Below are positions 52,659 through 61,192 of a stretch of 64,000 nt of DNA, piece by piece. The notes under the pieces are model-generated. The model searched no databases. It had not been told where the DNA came from and was given only the letters and a program-made list of their open reading frames with translations. The stretch's first letter is position 1; every line of letters starts with the position of its first letter. Source of the stretch: Pseudofulvibacter geojedonensis (lineage in GTDB: Bacteria; Bacteroidota; Bacteroidia; Flavobacteriales; Flavobacteriaceae); NCBI RefSeq assembly GCF_042675745.1, contig NZ_JBHTJM010000009.1:434001-498000 (forward strand). The letters run 5' to 3'. Made by a program: the position numbers and the translations under genes.

Positions 52659-53678
52659 TTATCTTTTCTTTATAATTTTTGCTATACGATTTAGTATAAT
52701 TTCTGATAGATTCCACATATATAGTTTAGCATCTGTAGTATTATTAAATAGTACAATAACGGTATCTATATCTTGATGGTACTCTGCAAAACTTTGGTAT
52801 CCTGGAACCCAACCAGAATGTTCGTATTTATATATTTTTGAATAGATTTCTTGTTCTCCATTTTTAAATACTGAACCATTGTTTAAAGCTCTCAAAAATA
52901 CTCCAACATCTTGAGCAGTAGCTAACATTCCTTGTTCTTCTGTTTTTAAATCTAAATCGTAACCTATGTGGTAGCCACTCATTACCTTATCAAGATCTAC
53001 TTCATCTAAAGAAAAAAATGTATTGTTTAATTGGAGAGGAACTAATATTTCATCTTTTATGTATTGATTTCGACTATAACCTAGAGTTTTATCAATAAGT
53101 TGACGAATTAATAAATAGTTTGTATTAGAATATTCGTAGTCCTCACCAGGTTTGAAACTGGCAGGAGCATCTAGTATTAAATTTAGCTTACCATTGTAAT
53201 TATTAGGAGGGTTTTCCCAATAATTTGGATAATTGGTAAAGTTAGGTATGCCGCTTCTATGCTGCACCATCATCCTTAAAGTGATTTGATTGGCGTACTG
53301 AATTCTTTCTTTTAATTCTGGAAAATATTCGGCTAGAGTTTTATCTAAAGATAGACGATTATTGCTTACTAATTTAGAAATAGCTACTGCAACATATAAC
53401 TTACTAATACTAGCAATTTTATATAGAGCATCTGGTTTTGCAGATATTTTATGTTCTCGATTATGCCAACCAGCAGTATACAACTCAGGTGCTTTACCAG
53501 CCTGATCTACATAAACAATGGTCCCATCAAAACCTAGGTTAATAGATTTGTCTACTTGTTCTTGAATAGTTTTAGGTAAAGGTAAAATCCAAGCTTTTAC
53601 CAAAATCCACGGAACAAAATATAAAGAGATGATTGTTCCTACAAGCAGTAAAATTTGTATAATTTTTTTTCTAGGCAT
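52659..53678 (-). CDS. Membrane-anchored serine hydrolase of the beta-lactamase family
   Basis: 339 aa with an N-terminal membrane segment (IIQILLLVGTIISLYFVPWILV). The catalytic SxxK is S90-I-S-K93, the YxN lies in EYSNTNYL and HSG in EHSGWVPGYQSF. Substrate unknown; class C-like. Four nt separate it from the upstream methyltransferase gene, so the two are co-transcribed. Confidence 0.85.
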   Translation of the reverse strand: MPRKKIIQILLLVGTIISLYFVPWILVKAWILPLPKTIQEQVDKSINLGFDGTIVYVDQAGKAPELYTAGWHNREHKISAKPDALYKIASISKLYVAVAISKLVSNNRLSLDKTLAEYFPELKERIQYANQITLRMMVQHRSGIPNFTNYPNYWENPPNNYNGKLNLILDAPASFKPGEDYEYSNTNYLLIRQLIDKTLGYSRNQYIKDEILVPLQLNNTFFSLDEVDLDKVMSGYHIGYDLDLKTEEQGMLATAQDVGVFLRALNNGSVFKNGEQEIYSKIYKYEHSGWVPGYQSFAEYHQDIDTVIVLFNNTTDAKLYMWNLSEIILNRIAKIIKKR

Positions 53679-53682
53679 ATTT

Positions 53683-54342
53683 TTATTGAAGTATATCTAT
53701 TTTTTGAAAAATGCTTAGGTGAATTTCATCACCTATTTCTGGTTCAGAATTGTTAATATTAAAAATGGGTTTTAAGCCATGAGCTGCAAAAGAAGTAATA
53801 TAATTTTTATTTAAAAGCCAAGGCGGACCTTTTTCAAAAGATCGTTTTTCATTTTGTATTTCTGTTATCAAAACTAGTTTTCCCTTGTCAGCAACAAAAT
53901 CAGCAATATGTTTAATTAAAGTATCCTCATATTTAGGAGGAAGTGCTTGAATTGTAAATATTTCTAATACAAAATCGAATTTTTGATTCCATTCAGGAAT
54001 TCCTTTAATTAAATCTGCCTGAACAAACTTTACTTTAGATTCTGGAAATCGTTTTTTACATAATTTAATGGCACTATTAGAAACATCGAATGCAGTAACT
54101 TTAAATCCGTTGTTTTCTAGTTCAATAGCATCATCACCCATTCCGCAGCCAATAACTAAGGCTGTTTTGCCTTTACCAATGTTTTGGTTTTGTTCTATCC
54201 AGTTTTTAAATAAAGGATGGGTACTCATATGAGCCCAAGGAATGCCTTCTCCTTCTTTGTTAGAGCTAGCGTATAGTTTTTCAAACCAATCTGTAGGTTT
54301 GTTTTCTTCAATGCCTAATTGGGTTTTTAATTTTTCATCCAT
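53683..54342 (-). CDS. Class I SAM-dependent methyltransferase (TPMT-like)
   Basis: 219-aa methyltransferase. Motif I is ALVIGCGMGDDAIELENNGF (about 61-80), motif II VTAFDVSNSAIKLCKKRFP, and VKFVQADL is the third strand. The N-terminus (PTDWFEKLYASSNKEGEGIPWAHMSTHPLFKNWIEQNQN) and the region LEIFTIQALPPKYEDTLIKHIADFV resemble thiopurine methyltransferase-superfamily proteins. Substrate unknown. It ends 4 nt before the serine hydrolase gene. Confidence 0.85.
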   Translation of the reverse strand: MDEKLKTQLGIEENKPTDWFEKLYASSNKEGEGIPWAHMSTHPLFKNWIEQNQNIGKGKTALVIGCGMGDDAIELENNGFKVTAFDVSNSAIKLCKKRFPESKVKFVQADLIKGIPEWNQKFDFVLEIFTIQALPPKYEDTLIKHIADFVADKGKLVLITEIQNEKRSFEKGPPWLLNKNYITSFAAHGLKPIFNINNSEPEIGDEIHLSIFQKIDILQ

Positions 54343-54398
54343 ACCAAAAAAAATAACCAGATATTATTGCTTTAAAAGTAGTAAATAGTTTTAGAAGC

Positions 54399-55526
54399 TT
54401 ATTTAATACTTTTTTTCTTTTTATAGTTTCTTCCATACCATAGTAAAAATCCAGTTACTGGTAAACTAGCAATTAATAAACTAACTAGAAATACAATAAT
54501 TTTGCCTATAATTCCTCCAATAGCACCAACATGAATATCGTAATTCATTCGTAAAATTTTATCGGCTACCTTAGCGTTTTCGTATTTTCCGTAAATAGCG
54601 GGAGTTTCTAATTCTTCGAGTGTATTTTGGTCAAAAAACCTGTAATCAGAATCATAGTAAATTCCTTTACTGTTAGAAACTTCTACATAAATACTCTCGT
54701 TTATTGATGTAGGATAGTGTAATTCAAAACTCTCGGCATTAGGGGATTCTTTTTTGAGTTTTTCAATTAAAAAATCCATAGGAATTATTTCTTTAGTAGT
54801 TATCTGCTTACTGGTGTTTTCAGGGATAATAAATGCGGGTACTTTATCACCTCCAGTAGAGATATAAACAACATATTTTAACCAGTTATATGAAATGATA
54901 GAACCGGTAAAAGCCATAATTAAGGCTAACGAACAAATGTAAAAACCAATAATTGAATGTAAATCGTAGTTTTTACGTTTCCATTTTGTTGTTTTCTTCC
55001 AGCTAAACCTTAAGCGTTGTTTTAAATTTTTCCTTTTTTTAGGAATCCATAGAATAAAACCAGAAATAATGATTAAAATAAACACTAAAATGGATATGCC
55101 TACAACTTGCTCGCCAATAACTTTAGGCAACCAAAGCCGCATATGTCCTTTTAAAATAAAAGCGAAAAATCCAGATAAATGGTTATCTATTTCAATGACT
55201 TTTCCAGAGTAAGGATTTAAGAAAACACTCTGATAAAATTCAGGATCTGCATCGTAAAATATAACCTCAATAGCATCGTTTTTTTGTTTAAATACCGTTC
55301 CGTGAACGGTATTATTAGGAAATACTTCTTTGGCTATTTCTTTAGCTTTTGTGGGTGTTAAAATAGCACTGTTTTGAGGAGATACGCTTTTGTGGTTTCG
55401 GTAAAGATTCTCAATTTCTTCTTTAAAGGTCCAACAACAACCAGTAATTGCAACTATAAAAACCACCAAACCCGTTATAAGACCGAGTATTTTATGAAGT
55501 TGAAAAATGATTTTTTTGATTTTCAT
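54399..55526 (-). CDS. PepSY-associated membrane protein, probable iron-uptake partner
   Basis: 375-aa inner-membrane protein with four helices: about 13-33 (ILGLITGLVVFIVAITGCCW), 138-160, 195-215 and 345-365. Between them lie PepSY-type periplasmic regions (LTPTKAKEIAKEVFPNNTVHGTVF and later SFELHYPTSINESIYVEVSNSKG). Such proteins usually sit next to siderophore receptors and are thought to release or reduce iron. The TonB receptor gene lies just upstream in the same direction, separated by a hairpin. Confidence 0.85.
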   Translation of the reverse strand: MKIKKIIFQLHKILGLITGLVVFIVAITGCCWTFKEEIENLYRNHKSVSPQNSAILTPTKAKEIAKEVFPNNTVHGTVFKQKNDAIEVIFYDADPEFYQSVFLNPYSGKVIEIDNHLSGFFAFILKGHMRLWLPKVIGEQVVGISILVFILIIISGFILWIPKKRKNLKQRLRFSWKKTTKWKRKNYDLHSIIGFYICSLALIMAFTGSIISYNWLKYVVYISTGGDKVPAFIIPENTSKQITTKEIIPMDFLIEKLKKESPNAESFELHYPTSINESIYVEVSNSKGIYYDSDYRFFDQNTLEELETPAIYGKYENAKVADKILRMNYDIHVGAIGGIIGKIIVFLVSLLIASLPVTGFLLWYGRNYKKKKSIK

Positions 55527-55538
55527 TAGAGTGTATTA

Positions 55539-55579
55539 AAAAAAGAGTAAGTACTCAATAAAAGTCCTTACTCTTTTTT
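55539..55579 (-). terminator. Hairpin between receptor and PepSY genes
   Basis: Stem AAAAAAGAGTAAG (55539-55551) with CTTACTCTTTTTT (55567-55579), 15-nt loop. It can reduce read-through into the PepSY gene or end the receptor transcript. Confidence 0.75.
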
Positions 55580-55589
55580 ATTTGATTAA

Positions 55590-58013
55590 TTAAAATTTAT
55601 ATGAAATATTAGCAAATAGAGCTCTGGGCATTTGTGGGTTTATAGTTGTCCATCCTTTATAATATTCTTTATTAAAGGCGTTATTTAGTTTTAAACTTAT
55701 TCTGTACTTATTTGCTTGATAAGAAATAGCAGCGTTTGCAATTGTATAACTAGGCAAAATAAATTCGCCTGTAGATTCATAATTTATTGCAAATCGTTTG
55801 CTTGCACCATTAAATCCTAATCCAATTCCAAAACCATCTAGTTTTCCATTTTGAAATTCATAGTTAGCCCAAAAGTTGTAAAGTGTTTCCGGGCCTGCTT
55901 CAAGTGGCCTTCTATTTAAAATTTCTGTATTGTCTGACTTTGTTGTTTCACTTTGATTATTGCTATAACCAGCTCTTATATTCAAACCATTTATGGGGTT
56001 GGCATTTAATTCAACTTCAAATCCTTTGCTAATTACTTCTCCTCCTTGAATTTTGTTAAAAGGCGATGAAGGGTCTGTTATTACTCGATCTTTTACTTTG
56101 ATGTTATAATAACTTATAGTAGTGTTTAGCCTATTATTGAAAAGATTTGTTTTAGCTCCAAATTCTATTTGGTTGGCTTGTTCTGGATTGAAATTTTTAA
56201 AAGTCTGTGGTCCATCAGAAGGATCTCCAACTAACTGCGGAGCAACATTTGTAAAGCCATTTTGATAGTTTCCAAAAATAGATAATTGATCTTTTATAGG
56301 TTGATAAACAATACCAAATTTTGGCGAAATAGTTGTTTGCTTATAGTCATCGTCTAGATTTGCTAAATTACCTTCGTTATCAAAATGATCCAATCTTAAA
56401 CCAACCATTGCCGATAATTTATCTGTAATATTTATAACATTAGATGCATACATGCTATAAATATGATACTTAGATTTTGCGTTATTTATATCTTGTGAAG
56501 CTAAAACTGCATCAACTCCTGATGCTGAAAGCGGATAAGAATCGGTTTCCTCTGCAGGAGTAAATGGGTTATCACCGTTGGTATCGCCATTTGGTAATAC
56601 ATTGCCATAAAAAGCATACCCTGTATTGTTATCTGTTTGAGTTTCGTTAAAGTAGTCTATACCTATAACTATTCTATTTCTTAAATTGGCTAATTTAAAA
56701 TCGCCAATAAAATTTTGTTGTATATCTGTAGTTTGTGTGTTAGAATTCTGTTTATTGATGAATCTAGTAAAGGTATTATTTCCTAAAATCCCATAATCAT
56801 ATAAATAAGAATAATATCCTTTGGTTGAGGTAGCACTTTTAGAAAGTAATGTTTGAGATTGCCAAGTATTAGATATTTTATAATCTGCTTCTATTCTATA
56901 GTTTTGAGTAGGGTTTTTTAAAGCTAAATCATTACTTGTAAACGATAGTTTATTGTTGTAAGCCAATTCATTTAAGTTGTTTGCTTCTGTGGGTGCACTT
57001 CTATTTAAGAATAAAAAAGTAGGGTTTGTTTGTTCTGCTTGAGTAATCTCTCCGTAGAATGAAAATGAAAGTTTATTGTTTACTTTATATGATAAAGAAG
57101 GAGCAACAAAAAAAGAGTTTCTAAAACCAGCATCTTGAAAACTTTGTTCTGTAGTATAAGCAGTGTTTAGTCTAAAATATAAGTTGTCTTTTTTACTTAA
57201 AGCAGTATTAAAATCACCTACAACCTGATTGAGTCCGTATGTGCCAGAGGTATAAGACAACTCTCCACCAGTTCCAACATAAGGTTTTTTAGTTACAACA
57301 TTTATAAGACCGCCATATGAGCTTACGGCATTACCAAATAAAGTAGCCGAAGGTCCTTTTAATACTTCAATACGTTCAATGTTTGCAGCATTAATTGTAC
57401 CATTGGTTAAACCTGGCAAACCATTTACTAATTGAGGTTGTACAGAAAAGCCACGAAGTGAAAAATACCCAGCTCCATCTCCTCCACGGCCAGTTGATGC
57501 CCAAAGTTGTTCAACTCCAGTAGCATTTTTTAAGGCATCATCAAAGTTTGTTACAACTTGAGATTTTAAGATTTCATTAGTTACAGTGCTATAAACTTGA
57601 GTATTTTCGATGTCTTTTAACGGAAGCTTAGAAACATAGGCTGTTTTTTTTCTGGAAAATTTATTCCGACGTTCGTTTTTTATCACTACTTCATTTAAAA
57701 TTTCATTCCCTTCATAAAGTGTTATTTTATTTAAATGAACGGGTTTGTTATTTATTACATCTATTGTAATTTCTCTTGTTTTAAAGCCTAAATACGATAT
57801 AACAAGGGTGTAATTTCCTTTTTCTAAACTAGAAAGATTAAAGATACCTTCTTGGTTTGTTTGAGTGCCTTTAGTTGTATTTTTTATAGAAATATTTACC
57901 CCTAAAAGTGGCTTTTGATTGTTATTTTGTATTGTTCCAGTAATCACACCTTCTTGGGCTGAGGCTATATTAAATAGAAAGATTAATGATAAAATAGATA
58001 ATAGATTTTTCAT
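55590..58013 (-). CDS. TonB-dependent siderophore receptor
   Basis: 807-aa outer-membrane receptor. The signal peptide ends ASAQ (residue 19), then a carboxypeptidase-regulatory-like domain (about 22-105: GVITGTIQNNNQKPLLGVNISIKNTTKG). A plug domain follows (about 125-245, DALKNATGVEQLWASTGRGGDGAGYFSLRGFSVQPQLVNGLPG, RIEVLKGPSATLFG), then a 22-strand-type barrel to the terminal Phe (NISYKF). The STN domain is absent, so it does not signal to FecR. The plug motifs are of the ferric-siderophore type. A full promoter with a Fur-like palindrome lies upstream, and a PepSY protein is downstream. Confidence 0.93.
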   Translation of the reverse strand: MKNLLSILSLIFLFNIASAQEGVITGTIQNNNQKPLLGVNISIKNTTKGTQTNQEGIFNLSSLEKGNYTLVISYLGFKTREITIDVINNKPVHLNKITLYEGNEILNEVVIKNERRNKFSRKKTAYVSKLPLKDIENTQVYSTVTNEILKSQVVTNFDDALKNATGVEQLWASTGRGGDGAGYFSLRGFSVQPQLVNGLPGLTNGTINAANIERIEVLKGPSATLFGNAVSSYGGLINVVTKKPYVGTGGELSYTSGTYGLNQVVGDFNTALSKKDNLYFRLNTAYTTEQSFQDAGFRNSFFVAPSLSYKVNNKLSFSFYGEITQAEQTNPTFLFLNRSAPTEANNLNELAYNNKLSFTSNDLALKNPTQNYRIEADYKISNTWQSQTLLSKSATSTKGYYSYLYDYGILGNNTFTRFINKQNSNTQTTDIQQNFIGDFKLANLRNRIVIGIDYFNETQTDNNTGYAFYGNVLPNGDTNGDNPFTPAEETDSYPLSASGVDAVLASQDINNAKSKYHIYSMYASNVINITDKLSAMVGLRLDHFDNEGNLANLDDDYKQTTISPKFGIVYQPIKDQLSIFGNYQNGFTNVAPQLVGDPSDGPQTFKNFNPEQANQIEFGAKTNLFNNRLNTTISYYNIKVKDRVITDPSSPFNKIQGGEVISKGFEVELNANPINGLNIRAGYSNNQSETTKSDNTEILNRRPLEAGPETLYNFWANYEFQNGKLDGFGIGLGFNGASKRFAINYESTGEFILPSYTIANAAISYQANKYRISLKLNNAFNKEYYKGWTTINPQMPRALFANISYKF

Positions 58014-58052
58014 TTGTTTTTATTAAGACTTAGTATAAATAGTAAATTTTGG

Positions 58053-58083
58053 CAAAAATATATCCGTCTTTCGATTTGACCAA
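58053..58083 (-). promoter_or_regulatory. Complete promoter of the siderophore receptor gene
   Basis: On the minus strand: TTG (58081-58083), 20-nt spacer, TATTTTTG (58053-58060), a full match to the Bacteroidota consensus. The ATG follows 39 nt later. Its -33 element directly abuts the Fur-like palindrome. Confidence 0.7.
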
Positions 58084-58108
58084 ATTATTTATAATAAATC
58101 TAAATAAT
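58084..58108. promoter_or_regulatory. Fur-like palindromic operator
   Basis: 25-bp near-perfect palindrome: ATTATTTATA, five bases, TCTAAATAAT, with a single mismatch between arms. It is AT-rich, placed next to the -33 element of a siderophore receptor gene, which is where a Fur repressor would act. The palindrome is read directly; the Fur assignment is inference. Confidence 0.5.
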
Positions 58109-58204
58109 ATTTTTTAATGAGCTGATTTACTGCTTTTGAGGTAGTGTTAGCAGCATTAAAAGTAGAAGGGTTTTAATAAATAACTTTAAATATTGATAGT
58201 GTTT

Positions 58205-58777
58205 TTATTGAGTATTTTGAGCTGTATTTTTTAATTTGAAGCTATTCATGATTTCTTCTCCAATTTTTTGGTAATTGCTAAATTGTTCATCTTCACAAGT
58301 CAATGTCAACACATATGCCTTGTTTTTAATTACCCATAAATATTGCTCAAATTTTAATTTGTACTCACCTTGCTTTCCGGTATAGATAAGTTGATGGTAA
58401 TTTAATTCTTTATTTAATTTTCTTTTGTTTTTTAAAATGTTTCCATCGGTAATCATTCTGTTAATTTGATCTATTGAAATTTCCACATATTTTTCAAGAT
58501 CTAAATTATGTCCTGATAAATCTTGAATTAAAAGATTGATATTTTCTCTAAATTGATCTTGATCAGAAGAAAGTGGACTAAACAAAATAAAACGCGTTCC
58601 CATTTGTCCAGATTCATCAAGCTCCCAATTACTAGGATAGTTAATAGAGTAATTGTTATCAACGATCGATTTCCAACCATCTAGAACACTTGTTTGCGAA
58701 TCATTACTTTTATTTTGATAACAAGCAGTTAAACTCATAATTAAAATAAAAATTCCCGATAACTTTACTATTTTCAT
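58205..58777 (-). CDS. PsbP-like lipoprotein
   Basis: 190 aa from the ATG at 58775-58777, giving the lipoprotein signal MKIVKLSGIFILIMSLTAC (Cys19); the upstream in-frame ATG at 58807 would overlap the preceding gene. The mature domain (DGWKSIVDNNYSINYPSNWELDESGQMGTRFILFSP ... YVLTLTCEDEQFSNYQKIGEEIMNSFKL) matches PsbP-like/DcrB-like proteins. Function unknown. It follows the NADH dehydrogenase gene by 10 nt. Confidence 0.75.
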   Translation of the reverse strand: MKIVKLSGIFILIMSLTACYQNKSNDSQTSVLDGWKSIVDNNYSINYPSNWELDESGQMGTRFILFSPLSSDQDQFRENINLLIQDLSGHNLDLEKYVEISIDQINRMITDGNILKNKRKLNKELNYHQLIYTGKQGEYKLKFEQYLWVIKNKAYVLTLTCEDEQFSNYQKIGEEIMNSFKLKNTAQNTQ

Positions 58778-58787
58778 ATAATTAGTT

Positions 58788-60062
58788 TTATGATTTATTT
58801 TTTTCATTTGGTTTAATGATCATTCTAAAAAATTGATCCTTGTAAATATAATAACCTAGCCAATTATAAAGTGTTTTTACCTTGTTTTTAAAATTAACCA
58901 ATCCCATTATGTGTACAAAAATCCAGATAAACCAAGCACTAAAACCTTTTAAAGAATATTTTTTACCAGGGAAATCTAATACAGCTTTGTTCCTTCCAAT
59001 TATAGCTAAGGAACCTTTATCTGTATATTGAAAAGGTACCCAGTCATTCTTTTTTCTGTTAAGATTATAAGCCAAATTTTTTGCTTGTTGAAGTGCGGGT
59101 TGTGCTAATTGTGGGTGTCCATTAGGATAATTTTTATCATCAATAATTAAAGCACAATCTCCTAAAGCATATATGTTTTTATAAGAGTGAACTAGATTAA
59201 ATGGATTCGTTTTAAGTCTTCTGCCAGCTCCAATACTATCTTCAGAAAAGCCCTTAAATGTTTTTGCAGATACACCTGCAGCCCAAATAAGGTTTCTCGA
59301 TTTGATTTCATCTCCATTAGATAAAAAGACAGTTTCACCATCATAATCTTTAACCAAAGTATTCATAATTAATGTTACTCCTAACTCAGAAAGTTTTTTT
59401 GCAGTATAATTTTGAGCGCTAGAAGACATTGGCGCTAATACAGTAGGTTGTCCATCTATTAAATAAATTTCTCCAAGGTCTTCCTTTTTTAATTCAGGGT
59501 AATCTTTTATTATAATAGAATCTTTCATTTCTGATAATATACCCGAAAGTTCAACTCCTGTAGGACCTGCACCTGCAATTACAATGGTTAAATACTTTTT
59601 TCTTTCTTCTTTGTTAGAAATTCGAGTAGCTCGATCAAGCCTAGTTAAAATAACATTTCGTAATGATAGTGCATCACTTATGGTTTTCATTGGCAAGCTT
59701 TTTTCTTCAATATTTTTATTCCCAAAAAAGTTAGTTTCGGTGCCAGTAGCCATTACCAAAATGTCATATTCTAATTCTCCGTTGTTTAAAATTATCTTAT
59801 TTTCTTCAGGAACTACTTTTTCTAGTGACCCAAGTCTGAACCTTACAGATTTTAATTTTCGAAGAATTTTTCGAAAAGGATAACTAATTGCAGAGGGTTC
59901 CATAAAACCAGTAGATACTTGATAAATTAGAGGAGGAAAAAAATTGTAATTGTTACTATCTACTAATATGATTTGGTGTTTTGATGAGTTTCCTAATCTT
60001 TTTACAAATTCTAAGCCTGCAAAGCCACCTCCCACAACAACTATTCTTAACTTTTTTTCCAT
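58788..60062 (-). CDS. ndh: Type II NADH dehydrogenase (NDH-2)
   Basis: 424-aa single-subunit NADH:quinone oxidoreductase. Two dinucleotide folds are visible: FAD-binding VVVGGGFAGLEFVKRL (about 7-22) and NAD-binding VIAGAGPTGVELSGILSEM (about 157-175). IYALGDCALI is the family motif near 290. The C-terminal amphipathic part (SAWFIWIFVHIMGLVNFKNKVKTLYNWLGYYIY) anchors it to the membrane. It transfers electrons to quinone without proton pumping. A TAACTTTG promoter element lies upstream (60093-60100). Confidence 0.92.
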   Translation of the reverse strand: MEKKLRIVVVGGGFAGLEFVKRLGNSSKHQIILVDSNNYNFFPPLIYQVSTGFMEPSAISYPFRKILRKLKSVRFRLGSLEKVVPEENKIILNNGELEYDILVMATGTETNFFGNKNIEEKSLPMKTISDALSLRNVILTRLDRATRISNKEERKKYLTIVIAGAGPTGVELSGILSEMKDSIIIKDYPELKKEDLGEIYLIDGQPTVLAPMSSSAQNYTAKKLSELGVTLIMNTLVKDYDGETVFLSNGDEIKSRNLIWAAGVSAKTFKGFSEDSIGAGRRLKTNPFNLVHSYKNIYALGDCALIIDDKNYPNGHPQLAQPALQQAKNLAYNLNRKKNDWVPFQYTDKGSLAIIGRNKAVLDFPGKKYSLKGFSAWFIWIFVHIMGLVNFKNKVKTLYNWLGYYIYKDQFFRMIIKPNEKNKS

Positions 60063-60092
60063 GAAATTACTTATCTTTTATCCGACTTGATA

Positions 60093-60100
60093 CAAAGTTA
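60093..60100 (-). promoter_or_regulatory. -7 promoter element of ndh
   Basis: TAACTTTG on the minus strand, 30 nt before the ATG, fits TAnnTTTG. No -33 TTG in range. Confidence 0.45.
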
Positions 60101-60290
60101 GTTAAATGAATTGCCTAAAGAAATAAACTAGTTTAAGAAAGTTCTTTTCTATTTAAGATATTTAGTATTAATTATTTTTTCAGTAAATAAATCCAAATAT
60201 TATAATGAGGTCTATTTAAATAAAGTTACTAACCACCCTAAAAATTAAATCCATTTATAAGTTCTGTAGTAGGTATAATTATTATTAAAC

Positions 60291-60307
60291 ACTGTTGTAA
60301 CACGTTT
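60291..60307 (+). repeat. Left arm of a cassette-flanking inverted repeat
   Basis: ACTGTTGTAACACGTTT, matching 16 of 17 bases of the right arm at 61094-61110 (minus strand). It ends on the stop codon of the frameshifted lipoprotein gene. Confidence 0.6.
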
Positions 60308-60583
60308 TAGTTTGATTTTTTTACAAAATTTTCTCCATCTCCAGTTATGGTTAGACTTGAGTTGTTATATCCTCCACCAATTTTTAAAACTTTATTAAGT
60401 CCATTATCGAAATTAAGATTTATGGATTTATTATAAAGTTCAAATTTTCCTTTAATTTTTTTCCCATCTCCATGATCAAAAAGAAATGTTCCATCATTAT
60501 TAAATTGTATTTTTCTCACAGCATAATGAGGTGTCCACCAATTTCCAATTAAATTACCTTTTGAATAAGACTTTAGATCATAA
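60307..60583 (-). pseudogene. Frame-shifted 3' part of the lipoprotein gene
   Basis: This frame is open with NYDLKSYSKGNLIGNWWTPHYAVRKIQF... and ends VKKSN. It has no start of its own that makes sense; the ORF starts internally at a GTG. It joins the upstream gene if one A is added to the A7 run at 60584-60590 (T7 on the plus strand), giving ...LTTKKNYDLKS. The domain (GNWW...IQFNNDGTFLFDHGDGKKIKGKFELYNKSINLNF) looks like a lipocalin-like module. It may be a pseudogene fragment, a slippage site or a sequencing indel. Confidence 0.6.
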
Positions 60584-61082
60584 TTTTTTTGGTAGTTAAA
60601 TTGGTCATTTTAGAATAGATTAATTTTTCTTCAAGGTTAAGTAACTTAAGAAAGATTCCCATTGATTCTGCTGTTTCTCCCATTAAGTTATTTTCAATAA
60701 TGTAGCTCCATTTTCCACTTGTGAAAATGTAGTGATAACCACCACCGGTACCTTGTTGCTCTATTTTTCCATCATATAGCAAAAGGTTTGGCTTATCAGA
60801 AATTGTTTTGGGCTTATTCCAAGAAGTATATCTAATACCTCCGTTTTTAAGACGGTCGACTTTAATTATGAACTTTTTATTTTCGCAATGAATAATATTA
60901 CTTTTTGTTTCTGAAGTGAGTTTTAATAACTGCCTTTTTACGTCATGTTCTTCTGTTTTTGGTTTGAGTATATTTTCTTTTGGAGTTCCTTCAGTTTCTT
61001 TTTGCCTTGTAATGCTTTCTTTTTGAGAATTTTTGCACGAAAAGAGGCAAGTTAAAATTATTAAGAGTACAATTTTTTTCAT
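60573..61082 (-). CDS. Lipoprotein, apparently truncated by a frameshift
   Basis: 169 aa with lipobox FSC (Cys16: LLIILTCLFSCKNSQKES). A charged linker (about 20-50) precedes a domain with IRYTSWNKPKTISDKPNLLLYDGKIEQQGTGGGYHYIFTSGKWSYIIENN, which is beta-rich and unrecognised. The stop follows KKIMI immediately after an A7 run; in the other frame the coding sequence goes on (60307-60583). It lies between inverted repeats, so it may be a mobile cassette gene. Confidence 0.65.
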   Translation of the reverse strand: MKKIVLLIILTCLFSCKNSQKESITRQKETEGTPKENILKPKTEEHDVKRQLLKLTSETKSNIIHCENKKFIIKVDRLKNGGIRYTSWNKPKTISDKPNLLLYDGKIEQQGTGGGYHYIFTSGKWSYIIENNLMGETAESMGIFLKLLNLEEKLIYSKMTNLTTKKIMI

Positions 61083-61093
61083 AGTTTTTGGCT

Positions 61094-61110
61094 AAACGTT
61101 TTACAACAGT
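61094..61110 (-). repeat. Right arm of the cassette-flanking inverted repeat
   Basis: On the minus strand ACTGTTGTAAAACGTTT, matching 16 of 17 bases of the left arm at 60291-60307. It lies just before the start of the lipoprotein gene. Confidence 0.6.
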
Positions 61111-61192
61111 TTTGTTTATGAAGAATAAAAGGGTTCTAAATAGGTAAACGTTATTTAAGCTAGAATGTTATTTTGGTCCTAAAATGCTTGAA

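Noticed and set aside
59584..59883. Plus-strand ORF within ndh
   Set aside because: Antisense shadow of the NDH-2 gene.
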